Source: Schumannella soli
Lineage (GTDB): Bacteria > Actinomycetota > Actinomycetes > Actinomycetales > Microbacteriaceae
NCBI RefSeq assembly: GCF_006517435.1
Contig: NZ_VHQG01000001.1
Coordinates: 964,796-1,026,550, forward strand
Direction: 5' to 3'
Length of the DNA: 61,755 nt
Shown here: positions 1-9,983 of the stretch, one piece after another
How the letters are laid out: the number at the start of each line of letters is the position of its first letter
Position numbering within the stretch: position 1 is the first letter of the stretch
The notes under the pieces: model-generated
What the model was told of the DNA's origin: nothing
The model's database searches: none
What the model saw: only the letters and a program-made list of their open reading frames with translations
Made by a program: the position numbers and the translations under genes

Positions 1-2330
1 GGTCGTGGTGACGGTGTCGACGGTGGCGCCGCCGGCATCCTTCACGACGAGTGTGACGGTCGAGCCGCCGGTCGCGTCGGCCGGGATGCCGCTCAGGCCG
101 AGCGGGATGCCGGTGCCGTAGTCCACATTGCTCGCCGTCGAGGTCAGCGCCGGCGAGGCCGCCTTGCTGACGGTGAAGTCGGCGGGGCTGGCCGTGCTCG
201 AGGTGTGGTTCGCGTCACCGGCCCAGGTGGCCCGGGCGGTGAAGTCGCCGGCCAGGAGCCCGGAGACCTGCGCCGAGGCGAGCTGACCGACGGTGGTCGT
301 CACGGTCGTGACCGGGGTGCCGGCTCGCGTGGTGATCGCGATCGAGATCGACGAGGTGGTGTCGGCATCGGCCGGCAGCCCCGTCACGCCGAGCGGCACC
401 GGGGTGCCGTAGGGCTTGCCCGTCGCGGTCGTGACGGTCGTCGATGCGGCCTTCGTCACGGTGAACGGCGCGGAGGTTCCGGTGGCGGTCGCGTGGTTCG
501 CGTCGCCCGCCCAGGTGCCGACGGCCGTGTAGTCGCCGGCCGGCAGCACCTTGGTCTGGGCGGAGGCGAGGTTCGCGACCGTGGTCGTGACGGTGTCGAC
601 GGTCACGCCGCTGCTGTTCTTGACGTCGAAGGTGACGGCGCTCGTGCCGACGGCGTCGGCGGGGATGCCGGTCAGACCGAGCGGAACGCGGGTGCCGTAG
701 GCCTGCGGCCCCTGCGCCGTGGTGGTGAGAGTGGCCGCACCGGCCGGGGTGACCGTGAAGGTCGCCGAGGTGCCGGTCGACGCCGTGTGGTTCGCGTCGC
801 CCGCCCAGTCGCCGACGACCGAGTAGCTGCCGGCCGGCAGCACCTTGCTCTTGGCCGTGGCGAGGTTCGCGACGGTGGTGGTGACGGTGTCGACGACGGC
901 GCCGCCCGAGTCGCGCACGGTCAGGGTGACGACCGAGCTCGGGGTGGCGTCGACGGGGATGCCGCTGAGGCCCAGAGGAACGGGCGTGCCGTAGGTCTGC
1001 GGGCCCTGCGCGGTGGTGGTCAGCGAGCTGGATGCCTTGGTCACCGTGGAGGCGGCCGCGGTGCCCGTGCGCTGCGTGTAGTTGGCATCGCCGGCCCACA
1101 CGCCCGTGGTCGAGTAGGTGCCGGCCGGCAGCACCTTGCTCTTGGCGGTGGCGAGGTTCGCGACGGTCGTGGTGACCGTGTCGACGACGGCGCCGCCCGA
1201 GTCGCGCACGGTCAGCGTGACGACGCTCGTGCCGTTCGCGTCGGCGGGGATGCCGGTCAGGCCCAGCGCGAGCTGGTTGCCGTAGCTCGTCGTCGCCGTC
1301 GCGGTGGTGGTCAGCGCCGGCGGCGTCGCCTGCGTCACGGTCGAGTTCGCCGTTCCGCCGGTCGCGCCGGTGTAGTTGCCGTCACCGGGCCAGACGCCGG
1401 TGGTGGTGTAGCTGCCGACGGGCAGCACCTTCGATTTGGCGGTGGCGAGGTTCGCGACGGTCGTGGTGACGGTGTCGACGACGGCGCCACCCGAGTCGCG
1501 CACGGTCAGGGTGACGGCGCTCGTGCCGGCGGCGTCGGCGGGGATGCCGCTCAGGCCGAGGCTGAGCTGGTTGCCGTAGGTGGTGGTGGCGGTCGCGGTG
1601 GTGGTCAGCGTCGGCGAGGCCGCCTTCGTGATCGTCGAGCTCGCGGCGCCTCCGCTGGCGGGGCTGTAGTTCACATCCCCCGCCCACGATCCGGTTGTGG
1701 TGTAGCTGCCGACCGGCAGCACCTTGCTCTTCGCGGTGGCGAGGTTCGCGACGGTCGAGGTGACGGTGTCGACGGTGGCGCCGCCCGCATCCTTCACCGA
1801 GAAGGTGACGAGGCTCGACCCGCTGGCGTCGGCGGGGATGCCGGTCAGGCCGAGCGCGAGCTGGTTGCCGTAGGTGGTCGTCGCCGTCGCGGTCGTGGTC
1901 AGCGCCGGCGGGGTCGCCTTCACCACCGAGGAGTTCGAGGTCGTGCCGGTGGCGGCGTTGCGGTTCGCGTCGCCGGCCCAGGTGCCCTGCACCGTGTAGG
2001 TGCCGACGGGCAGCACCTTGCTCTGCGCGGTGGCGAGGTTCGCGACGGTCGTCACGACGGTGTCGACGGTGGTGCCCGACGAGTCCTTGACCGTGAAGCT
2101 GACCGCGCTCGAACCGGGCGCATCCGCCGGGATGCCGGTGAGGCCGAGCGAGAGCTTGCTGCCGTAGGTGACGGTCGCCGTCGACGTGGTCGTCAGCGCG
2201 GGGGCGTTCGCCTTGGTCACGGCGAAGCTCGCCTGCGAGCCGATCGCTCCGGTGTGGCTCGCGTCGCCCGCCCAGGTTCCGATGACCGTGTAGCCGTTGC
2301 CGGCCGGCAGCACCTTGCTCGTCGCGGTCG
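1..2330 (-). repeat. Tandem ~294-bp coding repeats (98-residue Ig-like modules)
   Basis: The same phase marker (the codons for KVLPAG) occurs at about 250, 544, 838, 1129, 1423, 1717, 2011 and 2308. Spacing is 291-297 bp, so length changes are whole codons. The copies are diverged but clearly homologous, and the array continues beyond the left edge. Such arrays can expand or shrink by recombination. Confidence 0.9.
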
Positions 2331-4317
2331 CGAGGTTCGCGACCGTGGTGGTGACGGTGTCGACGGTCGTCCCGGTGGAGTCCTTGACGACGAAGGTGAC
2401 CGCCGAGGTCCCATCCGCTCCCGCCGGGATTCCGGTCAAGTTGAGGGGCACGCCGTTGCCGTAGGTGACGGATCCGCCGCTCTGCGCGCCCACCGCGGTG
2501 GTGACCAGCGTCGGCGCGCCGACCTTGTTCACGGTGAGGGTCGCCGTGGCGACGGTGGAAGACGCGTACTGCGTGTCGCCAGAGTAGGTGGCGGTGACCG
2601 GGTAGCTGCCCGCGACGAGGGTCGTCGCGGTCGTGCAGCTCGCGGCGCCGGCGCTCAGCGTGGCCGAGCAGAGAGTGATCGGGTTGTTCGACGCATCCAC
2701 GCTCGTGAAGGTGACGGTGCCGGTGGCCGCCGTCGGCGTGACGGTCGCGCGCAGGGTCGCCGCGGTGCCGTAGGTGACGGTCGCCGTCGCCGCGTTGTTG
2801 ACGGTCTCGGTCGTGGTGGTGGCGCCCTTGGTGACGGTGATCGTGCCGGTGCCCGAGGCGGGCAGGCTGTCGTTGGAGCTGCTGGTCGAGGTGACGCTCA
2901 GCGCCGTGCCCGTGACGCTCGTGCTCGACGGAACCGAGTACGGCAGGTTCAGGGCGGGCAGAGCGGTGCCCGCGGCGATCGTGCCGGTCGGCGTGTAGGT
3001 GCAGGTGATCGCCTGACCCGAGGGCGCCGCGCAGGTCCAGTTGGCCGGGAGCGATCCGGCCGTCGGGGCGGTCGGCGTGGTCCCGGTCGGGAACGTCGTC
3101 GTCACGACGACTGGCTGGTCCTCCGAGCCGCCGTCGGGGCTGACCGTGGGCGTCACCGTGTAGGTGCCCGTTCCGCCCTTCGGGGCGGTCGAGGTGCTGC
3201 CGGCGAGGGTGATGACGGGCACCGGGCCGGCCAGCGTCGTCGCCGAGACGGTGCTGATCTCGTGGTTGTCGTTGGCTCCGCCGGTCGACGAGGTCCAGCC
3301 GTAGCTGAGCTTGTACGGGTAGCCGGTCGTCGGGTTGTACCAGTTCGCGTTCGGGGCGAACGCCGAGTACTCCGAGCTGGTGTACTTCGGCAGCGCGCCG
3401 GTCATCGAGGTGACGGCGCCTCCGATCGGCTTCCAGAGCACCGCGTAGCTGCTGGCGGGAACGGTGAACGTGCCGAACGAGGCGGTGGCGGCCGCGGTGA
3501 TGTCGGCGCCGGTCGGGTTGTAGAGCACACGGACGGGGACGAGCGAGTTCGCGCGGGTGGTGCCTGCCAGCTTCGACTGGTCCTTGACGGTCTGCCCGGA
3601 CACGACCTTGGTGTAGGTCTGGCGGTTCAGGAGACAGTATCCGTTGGTGGTGTTTCCGGGGCCGCGCACCGCGACGGCGGTGTATTCGCCCGTGACCCGG
3701 CAGGTGGAGGGCGTGGTGCCGCCGACCTGGATGAAGTTGCCGTAGGCGTCGAGTCCGATGCCGAGGTATCCGTTGCTCAGACCGTTGCCATCGCTGCCGT
3801 AGACGTACCCGAGCGATCCGCCGAGGGCACCGGTCGTGCTCGGCACCTGCGGGTTCAGCGGGTCGGTCGCGGCGAGGTAGAACGCGATTCCGTCGGCGCC
3901 GCTGCCGCCCCACTGATACGAGTTGAACGAGATGTCGAGACCCTTGGTGGTCGGGATCGACTGCGTCGAACCGAGCGCGCCGACCTGATCGCCGAGCGCG
4001 GGGGTGAGGCGCAGCACCCCGGGCGATTCCGCAGTCGTCGCGCATCCCGGCACAGGCGTCTGGTTGGCCGAGGCCGTGGCCTTGCCCGTCAAGCAGGCCG
4101 CATTCGTCGCCCCCGACTTCGACGGCGTCAGCTTCTGCCAGTTGCCGCGAACGGCGAGATCGGAGCCGGTGAAGCTCTCGGTCTCGAAGGTCGACTGCGC
4201 CGGCGGTGCGGCGGATGCCGTGGCGATCGGCAGCAGGGCGAGACCCGCTCCGACGAGAAGAGCAGTGGACGCAGCGAGCAGCTTTCGGGCGCGCGCGGGC
4301 AGCGTTGAGTCGTGCAC
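1..4317 (-). CDS. Secreted L-type-lectin-like protein with tandem Ig-like repeats (3' end outside window)
   Basis: Read from a GTG at 4317, an open frame of 1439 codons reaches the window edge without a stop, so the C-terminus is missing. Residues 1-36 are a signal peptide (basic start, core AASTALLVGAGLALL, AxA end). About residues 37-290 look like an L-type lectin sandwich (ISFNSYQWGGSGADGIAFYL, then YLGIGLDAYGNF). About 505-595 is a group-3 bacterial Ig-like domain (GTVTFTSVD, YSGDTQYASS). From about 600 a 98-residue module repeats at least eight times, each with a PLxLTGIPA strand, a DTVTTTVANLATAKSKVLPA stretch and a WAGDANHTG end. It is probably a cell-surface or secreted adhesin that binds glycans through the lectin head; this is inferred from domains. 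The start was chosen for the signal peptide and the GGGGGAAAC stretch upstream. Whether it ends in an anchor cannot be seen. Confidence 0.85.
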   Translation of the reverse strand, partial: MHDSTLPARARKLLAASTALLVGAGLALLPIATASAAPPAQSTFETESFTGSDLAVRGNWQKLTPSKSGATNAACLTGKATASANQTPVPGCATTAESPGVLRLTPALGDQVGALGSTQSIPTTKGLDISFNSYQWGGSGADGIAFYLAATDPLNPQVPSTTGALGGSLGYVYGSDGNGLSNGYLGIGLDAYGNFIQVGGTTPSTCRVTGEYTAVAVRGPGNTTNGYCLLNRQTYTKVVSGQTVKDQSKLAGTTRANSLVPVRVLYNPTGADITAAATASFGTFTVPASSYAVLWKPIGGAVTSMTGALPKYTSSEYSAFAPNANWYNPTTGYPYKLSYGWTSSTGGANDNHEISTVSATTLAGPVPVITLAGSTSTAPKGGTGTYTVTPTVSPDGGSEDQPVVVTTTFPTGTTPTAPTAGSLPANWTCAAPSGQAITCTYTPTGTIAAGTALPALNLPYSVPSSTSVTGTALSVTSTSSSNDSLPASGTGTITVTKGATTTTETVNNAATATVTYGTAATLRATVTPTAATGTVTFTSVDASNNPITLCSATLSAGAASCTTATTLVAGSYPVTATYSGDTQYASSTVATATLTVNKVGAPTLVTTAVGAQSGGSVTYGNGVPLNLTGIPAGADGTSAVTFVVKDSTGTTVDTVTTTVANLATATSKVLPAGNGYTVIGTWAGDASHTGAIGSQASFAVTKANAPALTTTSTATVTYGSKLSLGLTGIPADAPGSSAVSFTVKDSSGTTVDTVVTTVANLATAQSKVLPVGTYTVQGTWAGDANRNAATGTTSNSSVVKATPPALTTTATATTTYGNQLALGLTGIPADASGSSLVTFSVKDAGGATVDTVTSTVANLATAKSKVLPVGSYTTTGSWAGDVNYSPASGGAASSTITKAASPTLTTTATATTTYGNQLSLGLSGIPADAAGTSAVTLTVRDSGGAVVDTVTTTVANLATAKSKVLPVGSYTTTGVWPGDGNYTGATGGTANSTVTQATPPALTTTATATTSYGNQLALGLTGIPADANGTSVVTLTVRDSGGAVVDTVTTTVANLATAKSKVLPAGTYSTTGVWAGDANYTQRTGTAAASTVTKASSSLTTTAQGPQTYGTPVPLGLSGIPVDATPSSVVTLTVRDSGGAVVDTVTTTVANLATAKSKVLPAGSYSVVGDWAGDANHTASTGTSATFTVTPAGAATLTTTAQGPQAYGTRVPLGLTGIPADAVGTSAVTFDVKNSSGVTVDTVTTTVANLASAQTKVLPAGDYTAVGTWAGDANHATATGTSAPFTVTKAASTTVTTATGKPYGTPVPLGVTGLPADADTTSSISIAITTRAGTPVTTVTTTVGQLASAQVSGLLAGDFTARATWAGDANHTSSTASPADFTVSKAASPALTSTASNVDYGTGIPLGLSGIPADATGGSTVTLVVKDAGGATVDTVTTT

Positions 4318-4640
4318 GGTCGGTGATTCCGTTTCCCCCGGGACCGCTCCCCTGGTCGGATCCGCGGGCTGGAACCTTGCGGCCGTGAGCAGTCTTCGAA
4401 TCGAGGGTGCCCCGGTTATGCGACATCCGTCAAGGCTTCTCACCCCGCGCTCGCCCCCCAGTGCGAGCGGCCCCCGAACGGTTCCCACCGGGTCGAGGGA
4501 CAGCGGATGTCCGTTTCGGCGACGCGGATGTTGGACGCGTCCAACAACGAGATGCCCGTCGACACACCGCGAGCGCGCGCGACAGGGTCGCTGAGGATGA
4601 ACGCCGGGAGGGCGCGCATCCGGGAAGGGACACCACCACC
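4318..4640. other. Intergenic region between divergent genes
   Basis: This 323-bp stretch separates the lectin-like gene (leftward) from the cation exchanger (rightward). I see no convincing coding sequence; the short frames here lack a start signal and have no recognisable product. The one strong feature is the palindrome at 4529-4546, listed separately. Promoters for both genes should lie here, but I cannot place a -35/-10 pair with confidence. Confidence 0.6.
4529..4546. promoter_or_regulatory. Perfect 18-bp palindrome, candidate MntR operator
   Basis: TGTTGGACGCGTCCAACA is its own reverse complement. It lies 95 bp before the exchanger start, and the exchanger's operon ends with a DtxR/MntR-type regulator. 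The TGTT-N10-AACA layout resembles, from memory, the operator reported for corynebacterial MntR. Autoregulation by the co-transcribed regulator is inference. Confidence 0.5.
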
Positions 4641-5980
<1,340 letters not shown>

Positions 5981-5984
<4 letters not shown>

Positions 5985-6727
5985 CGATCGACCCGGCGGC
6001 CGCCCGCGACCGCGAGCCCAGCCGCATGGAGGAGGACTACCTCACCATCGTCTGGAAGGCCTACGAGTGGCCGGGCGACCGGCCCACGACGACCGACCTC
6101 GCCGCCCGGCTCGGCGTGACCCCCTCGACGGTGTCGGCGAACCTCAAGAAGCTCGCTCGCGATGCCCTCATCGAGTACGAGCCCTACGGCTCGATCCAGC
6201 TGACGGAGACGGGCCGCGCGATCGCGACGAAGGTCGTCCGCCGGCACCGCATCATCGAGACCTACCTGGTCGAGCGCCTCGGCTTCGGCTGGGATGAGGT
6301 GCACGACGAGGCCGACCGCCTCGAGCACGCGGTGAGCGATCTCGTGCTCGCACGGATGGACGCCGAGCTCGGGCATCCGTCCGCCGACCCGCACGGCGAC
6401 CCGATCCCGGGTGTCGACGGCAGCATCCCCTTCGCCGACGCACCGACGCTCGCCGCCGTCGCGGCCGGGCGCCGGGTGCGTGTGCTGCGCGTCGCCGACC
6501 GGCACCCCGAAGTGCTGCGCTACCTCGCCGACAAGGCCGTCGCGGTCGGCACCGAGCTGGTGGTCGTCACGGCGATGGATGCGGTCGGTGCGATGCGCGT
6601 GCGGCACGCCCCGGTCGGCGACGCGGCTCTCGCGGCCGGAGTCGAGCGCCCGCTCCCGCTCCCGCCGGCCGCCGAGCTGGAGCTCAGCGCCGTCGCGGCG
6701 GAGTCGATCCGCGCCCTGCCGCTCTGA
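5981..6727 (+). CDS. mntR: DtxR/MntR-family metal-dependent repressor
   Basis: 248 residues with the full three-domain DtxR layout: winged helix-turn-helix (about 15-80, TTTDLAARLGVTPSTVSANL), metal-binding dimer domain (about 85-150) and a C-terminal FeoA/SH3-like domain (about 165-240). Likely metal ligands are D19, H89, E93, H108, D112, E115 and H116. Asp stands where the iron sensors DtxR and IdeR have Met10 and Cys102. Asp at the first of these is typical of the Mn-sensing MntR, so manganese is the likelier co-repressor; that is inference. It overlaps the exchanger stop by four bases and probably controls that operon through the palindrome at 4529-4546. The mntR symbol is provisional. 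Confidence 0.85.
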
Positions 6728-6740
6728 CCCCTGAAGTCGA

Positions 6741-6805
6741 GAGCGGGGTCCCGTTCCGACGGCGGGGCGTCGACACCCCGCGCTCGGAATGGAACCCCGC
6801 GCTCG
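6741..6805. terminator. Nested inverted repeat between convergent genes
   Basis: GAGCGGGGTCCCGTTCCGA (6741-6759) pairs imperfectly with TCGGAATGGAACCCCGCGCTC (6784-6804), enclosing a second hairpin around GGGGCGTCGACACCCC. It lies between the converging regulator and opu genes, so a bidirectional terminator is likely. There is no T tract. The 30 bp at 6776-6805 recur, 27/30 identical, at 55359-55388. Confidence 0.65.
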
Positions 6806-6817
6806 CCTGCAGCTTCA

Positions 6818-7891
6818 TCAGGGTTGCGTGACGAAACCGTTCTTGCGCAGGAAGTCGAAGGCGACGTCGCCCGGGTCCTCGCCGCCCTCATCCACCCGCA
6901 GGTTGAGCTCCTGCAGCGTCTCGTCGGTCAGCTTCGGGCTGATCTGGTCGAAGATCGTCTTCAGCTGCGGGTACTTCTTCAGCGTGGCCGTCTGCAGCAC
7001 CGGGGCCACGTTGTAGGCGGGGAAGAACTTCGCGTCATCCTCGAGCACCGTCAGGTCGAGGCTCTTGATGCGGCCGTCGGTCGTGTAGACCTCGCCGAAG
7101 TTGCAGGCCGAGCCCTTGTCGGTGGCCGTGTAGACGGCGCCGGTGTCGTAGATCTTGATGTTCGAGTCGGGCACCCCGTCGGCGGCGCCGCGCTCGAGGC
7201 CGTACTTCTTGAGCATCGGCGTGAGGCCGTCGCTGCGCGAGTTGAACTCCGACTCGACGCAGATGGTGCGCTGGTCGACCGGCAGCTTCGCGATGTCGCT
7301 GAGCTTGGTCACACCGAGCTCCTTCACCGCCTCCGACCGCACCGCGAGGGCGTAGGTGTTGTTGAGCGGCGCCGGAGGCAGCCAGGTCAGGCCCGACTTG
7401 GCATCCGCCTTGCGCACGGCGTCGTACTGCTCCTGCTTGTCGGGGATGCCCTGCTCGTGACCGAGGAAGGTCAGCCAGGCGGTGCCCGTGTACTCCCACG
7501 TCATGTCGGCGTCGTGCGCGAGCATCAGCTGCCGCACCGGAACGCTGCCGGGCACGTTCGTCTTGTCGACGACCTGGAATCCGGCGGCCTTCGCCGAGAT
7601 GACGGCGATCTTGCCGAGCACGAGCTGCTCGGTGAAGTTCTTCGACGTGACCGTGATGGTCGCGTCGGCGGGCAGGCCGTCGATCTTCTCGATCGAGCCG
7701 GGCGCCGCGTCGGGCGCGTAGGCGGCGGCCGACTGCAGGCCGCATCCGGTCAGGGCGACGAGCGCGGCGGCGGCCAGCGCGCCGGCGGCGATGCCGCGGC
7801 GGCGCAGACGGGCCGAGGTGGATGCGGCGGGGCGGCCGACGCGGCTGGTGGTGGTGCGCGCGGTGGCGGCGCGGGTGCTGGTGCTGCGCAT
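6818..7891 (-). CDS. Osmoprotectant ABC transporter substrate-binding lipoprotein (OpuCC/ProX type)
   Basis: 357 residues. It has a long arginine/threonine-rich leader, a hydrophobic segment and a lipobox LTGC near residue 50, so it should be a membrane-anchored lipoprotein that delivers glycine betaine, choline or a related solute to the permeases. The mature part is a type-II binding fold with the OpuAC/ProX hallmark ITVTSKNFTEQLVLGKI at its start, followed by DMTWEYTGTAW and ICVESEFNSRSDG. The ATG at 7891 overlaps the upstream permease stop by one base (TGATG), which fixes the start; further upstream the frame runs through the permease gene. It is the last gene of the four-gene operon. Confidence 0.92.
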   Translation of the reverse strand: MRSTSTRAATARTTTSRVGRPAASTSARLRRRGIAAGALAAAALVALTGCGLQSAAAYAPDAAPGSIEKIDGLPADATITVTSKNFTEQLVLGKIAVISAKAAGFQVVDKTNVPGSVPVRQLMLAHDADMTWEYTGTAWLTFLGHEQGIPDKQEQYDAVRKADAKSGLTWLPPAPLNNTYALAVRSEAVKELGVTKLSDIAKLPVDQRTICVESEFNSRSDGLTPMLKKYGLERGAADGVPDSNIKIYDTGAVYTATDKGSACNFGEVYTTDGRIKSLDLTVLEDDAKFFPAYNVAPVLQTATLKKYPQLKTIFDQISPKLTDETLQELNLRVDEGGEDPGDVAFDFLRKNGFVTQP

Positions 7892-8649
7892 CACAGTCCC
7901 TTCGGTCGGGCGACGTGCTCGACGACGCGGCCGGCCCAGTCGACGACGAGGGCGAGCAGTGCGACGATGACGGCGCCGGCGAGCAGCACGGTGTAGAGGT
8001 ACAGGCTGACGCCCGTCGTGATCAGCAGGCCCAGCCCGCCGCCGTTGACGAAGGCGGCCAGGGTGGCGGTGCCGACGAGCAGCACGAGCGCGGTCCGCAC
8101 GCCCGAGAGCATGACCGGCACGGCCAGCGGCAGCTCGACGCGGAACAGCACCGCGACGGCGCTCATGCCCATGCCGCGTCCGGCCTCGATGAGGCGCTGG
8201 TCCACGGCGCGGATGCCGAGCATCGTGTTGCGCAGCACCGGCAGCGCCGCGTAGAGCACGAGCGCGGTGATCGACGCCCAGTAGCCCGAGCTGATGAACA
8301 CCGACAGCAGCACGACGAGGCCGATCGCGGGCGCGGCCTGGCCGAAGTTCGCGATCGCGAGGATCGGGCCGGCGGCCTTGCGCAGCGGCTTGCGGGTGAG
8401 CAGCACACCGAGCGGGATCGCGATCACGAGCACGATCACGCCCGACACGAAGGTCAGCGAGAGGTGCTGCACGGTCGAGTTCCACAGTGCGGCGGGCGCG
8501 AGGGTTCCGCGCTCGGTCGCGCTGAGCGGGGCGACGGCGATCCAGATGCAGACCGCGGCGAGCACGGCGAGGATCGCGACGATCTGGATGATCAGCGAGC
8601 GCCAGCCGCTCTTCCGGCTGGACTCGACGCGGGTGGCGGTGTCGGTCAT
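7891..8649 (-). CDS. Osmoprotectant ABC transporter permease (OpuCB/ProW type)
   Basis: 252 residues with a cytosolic N-tail and about six hydrophobic segments. The binding-protein-dependent permease loop that docks on the ATPase is visible as RLIEAGRGMGMSAVAVLFRV before ELPLAVPVMLSGVR. It would form half of the membrane channel with the second permease of the operon. The gene overlaps the ATPase gene by four bases (ATGA) and the substrate-binding gene by one, so translation is probably coupled. Compared with the other permease it has an extra N-terminal segment of about 70 residues with an additional membrane span. Which specific compatible solute is moved cannot be told. Confidence 0.92.
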   Translation of the reverse strand: MTDTATRVESSRKSGWRSLIIQIVAILAVLAAVCIWIAVAPLSATERGTLAPAALWNSTVQHLSLTFVSGVIVLVIAIPLGVLLTRKPLRKAAGPILAIANFGQAAPAIGLVVLLSVFISSGYWASITALVLYAALPVLRNTMLGIRAVDQRLIEAGRGMGMSAVAVLFRVELPLAVPVMLSGVRTALVLLVGTATLAAFVNGGGLGLLITTGVSLYLYTVLLAGAVIVALLALVVDWAGRVVEHVARPKGL

Positions 8650-9983
8650 CCGGCGGCGCCTCGCTCGGTGTGGTCGGCGCGGGCGTCGTCGGTCGCGGTC
8701 GCGGTGGCGGCCTCGTCGCCGGCGTGCGCGGCCTGCGCCGCCTCGCCGGCCGCGATGAGCGACGGGGTCAGGCCGATCGAGCCCGAGTTCATGCCGACGG
8801 GCGCGCCCTCGGAGTTCGCGGCGTTCGCACGCGCATCCCGGATCGCCTCCATGACCGTCTCGACGTCGATGACGCCCTCGAAGCGCTCGCGGCGTCCCGT
8901 GACGAGCGCGGCGCCGACGCTCGTGACGAGCATCGTGTCGAGCGCGTCGTTGAGGGTCGCGGCGCCCGAGACGACCGGCAGCGCCGGGTCGAGGCGCGCG
9001 TCGATCACGTCGATGCGCGAGAGCTGGCGGCGCGAGAGCCACTGCAGCGGACGCTCGCGGTCGTCGACGACCACGACGTGGCCGTGGCCGGCGTTCTCGG
9101 CCTGCTGCAGCGCGTCCTTGCCGGTGGTGCCGGGCTTCACGACGACCGCGTCGGCCACATCCACGTCGCGAACGCGGCGCAGGGTGAGCTGCTTCAGGCC
9201 GGCGCCCGAGCCGATGAAGTTCTCGACGAACTCGTTCGCCGGCTCGGCGAGGATGCGCTCGGGGGTGTCGTACTGCACGATGCGCGCGCCCTCTTCGAAC
9301 ACGACGATCCAGTCGCCCAGCTTCACGGCCTCGTCGAAGTCGTGCGTGACGATGACCATCGTCTTCTGCACTTCCTCCTGGATGCGGATCAGCTCGTCCT
9401 GCAGGCGCTGGCGCGTGATCGGGTCGACGGCGCCGAAGGGCTCGTCCATGAGCAGCACGGGCGGGTCGGCGGCGAGCGCGCGGGCCACGCCGACGCGCTG
9501 CTGCTGACCTCCGGAGAGCTCGCGCGGGTAGCGGTCGCGATAGGTGTCGGGGTCGAGCGACACGAGCTCGAGCAGCTCATCCACCCGCGCCGCGATGCGC
9601 TCCTTCGACCAGCCGAGCATCTTCGGCACGAGACCGATGTTCGTCGCGACGGTCATGTGCGGGAACAGCCCGCCCGCCTGGATGACGTAGCCGATGCGGC
9701 GACGCAGCTCGTCGCCGTCGATCTGCGTCACGTCCTCGTCGCCGAGCACGATGCGGCCGTTCGTCGGCTCGATGAGCCGGTTGATCATCTTCAGCGTCGT
9801 CGTCTTGCCGCAGCCCGAGGGGCCGACGAACATGACGACCTTGCCGGCCGGGATCTCGAGCGTGATGCCGTCGACGGCGGGCTTGGTCTGCCCCGGGTAG
9901 CGCTTCGTGACGTCATCGAGCCGGATGGGGCGCCCGCTCACCTCGGCGGAGGGCTGCTCGATCGTCGTGGTCGTATCAGACAC
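8646..9983 (-). CDS. Osmoprotectant ABC transporter ATPase with CBS domains (OpuCA/ProV type)
   Basis: 445 residues. The ABC domain is complete: Walker A GPSGCGKTT, Q-loop YVIQAGGLFPHMTV, signature LSGGQQQRVGVARAL, Walker B VLLMDEPFGAVD and switch VTHDFDEA. After about residue 250 come two CBS-like modules (DVADAVVVKPGTTGKDAL to DDRERPLQWLSR, and DALDTMLVTSVGAALVTGR), which in OpuA and OpuC sense ionic strength or nucleotides. The last 70 residues are an Ala-rich acidic tail. It powers the two permeases and overlaps each of them (four and eight bases). Confidence 0.94.
   Translation of the reverse strand: MSDTTTTIEQPSAEVSGRPIRLDDVTKRYPGQTKPAVDGITLEIPAGKVVMFVGPSGCGKTTTLKMINRLIEPTNGRIVLGDEDVTQIDGDELRRRIGYVIQAGGLFPHMTVATNIGLVPKMLGWSKERIAARVDELLELVSLDPDTYRDRYPRELSGGQQQRVGVARALAADPPVLLMDEPFGAVDPITRQRLQDELIRIQEEVQKTMVIVTHDFDEAVKLGDWIVVFEEGARIVQYDTPERILAEPANEFVENFIGSGAGLKQLTLRRVRDVDVADAVVVKPGTTGKDALQQAENAGHGHVVVVDDRERPLQWLSRRQLSRIDVIDARLDPALPVVSGAATLNDALDTMLVTSVGAALVTGRRERFEGVIDVETVMEAIRDARANAANSEGAPVGMNSGSIGLTPSLIAAGEAAQAAHAGDEAATATATDDARADHTERGAAG

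Noticed and set aside
205-4308. 1367-codon open frame on the plus strand across the lectin-like gene
   Set aside because: Translation is Arg/Gly/Asp low complexity with no start signal; the minus-strand frame gives a signal peptide and recognisable domains. Long antisense frames are expected at this GC content.
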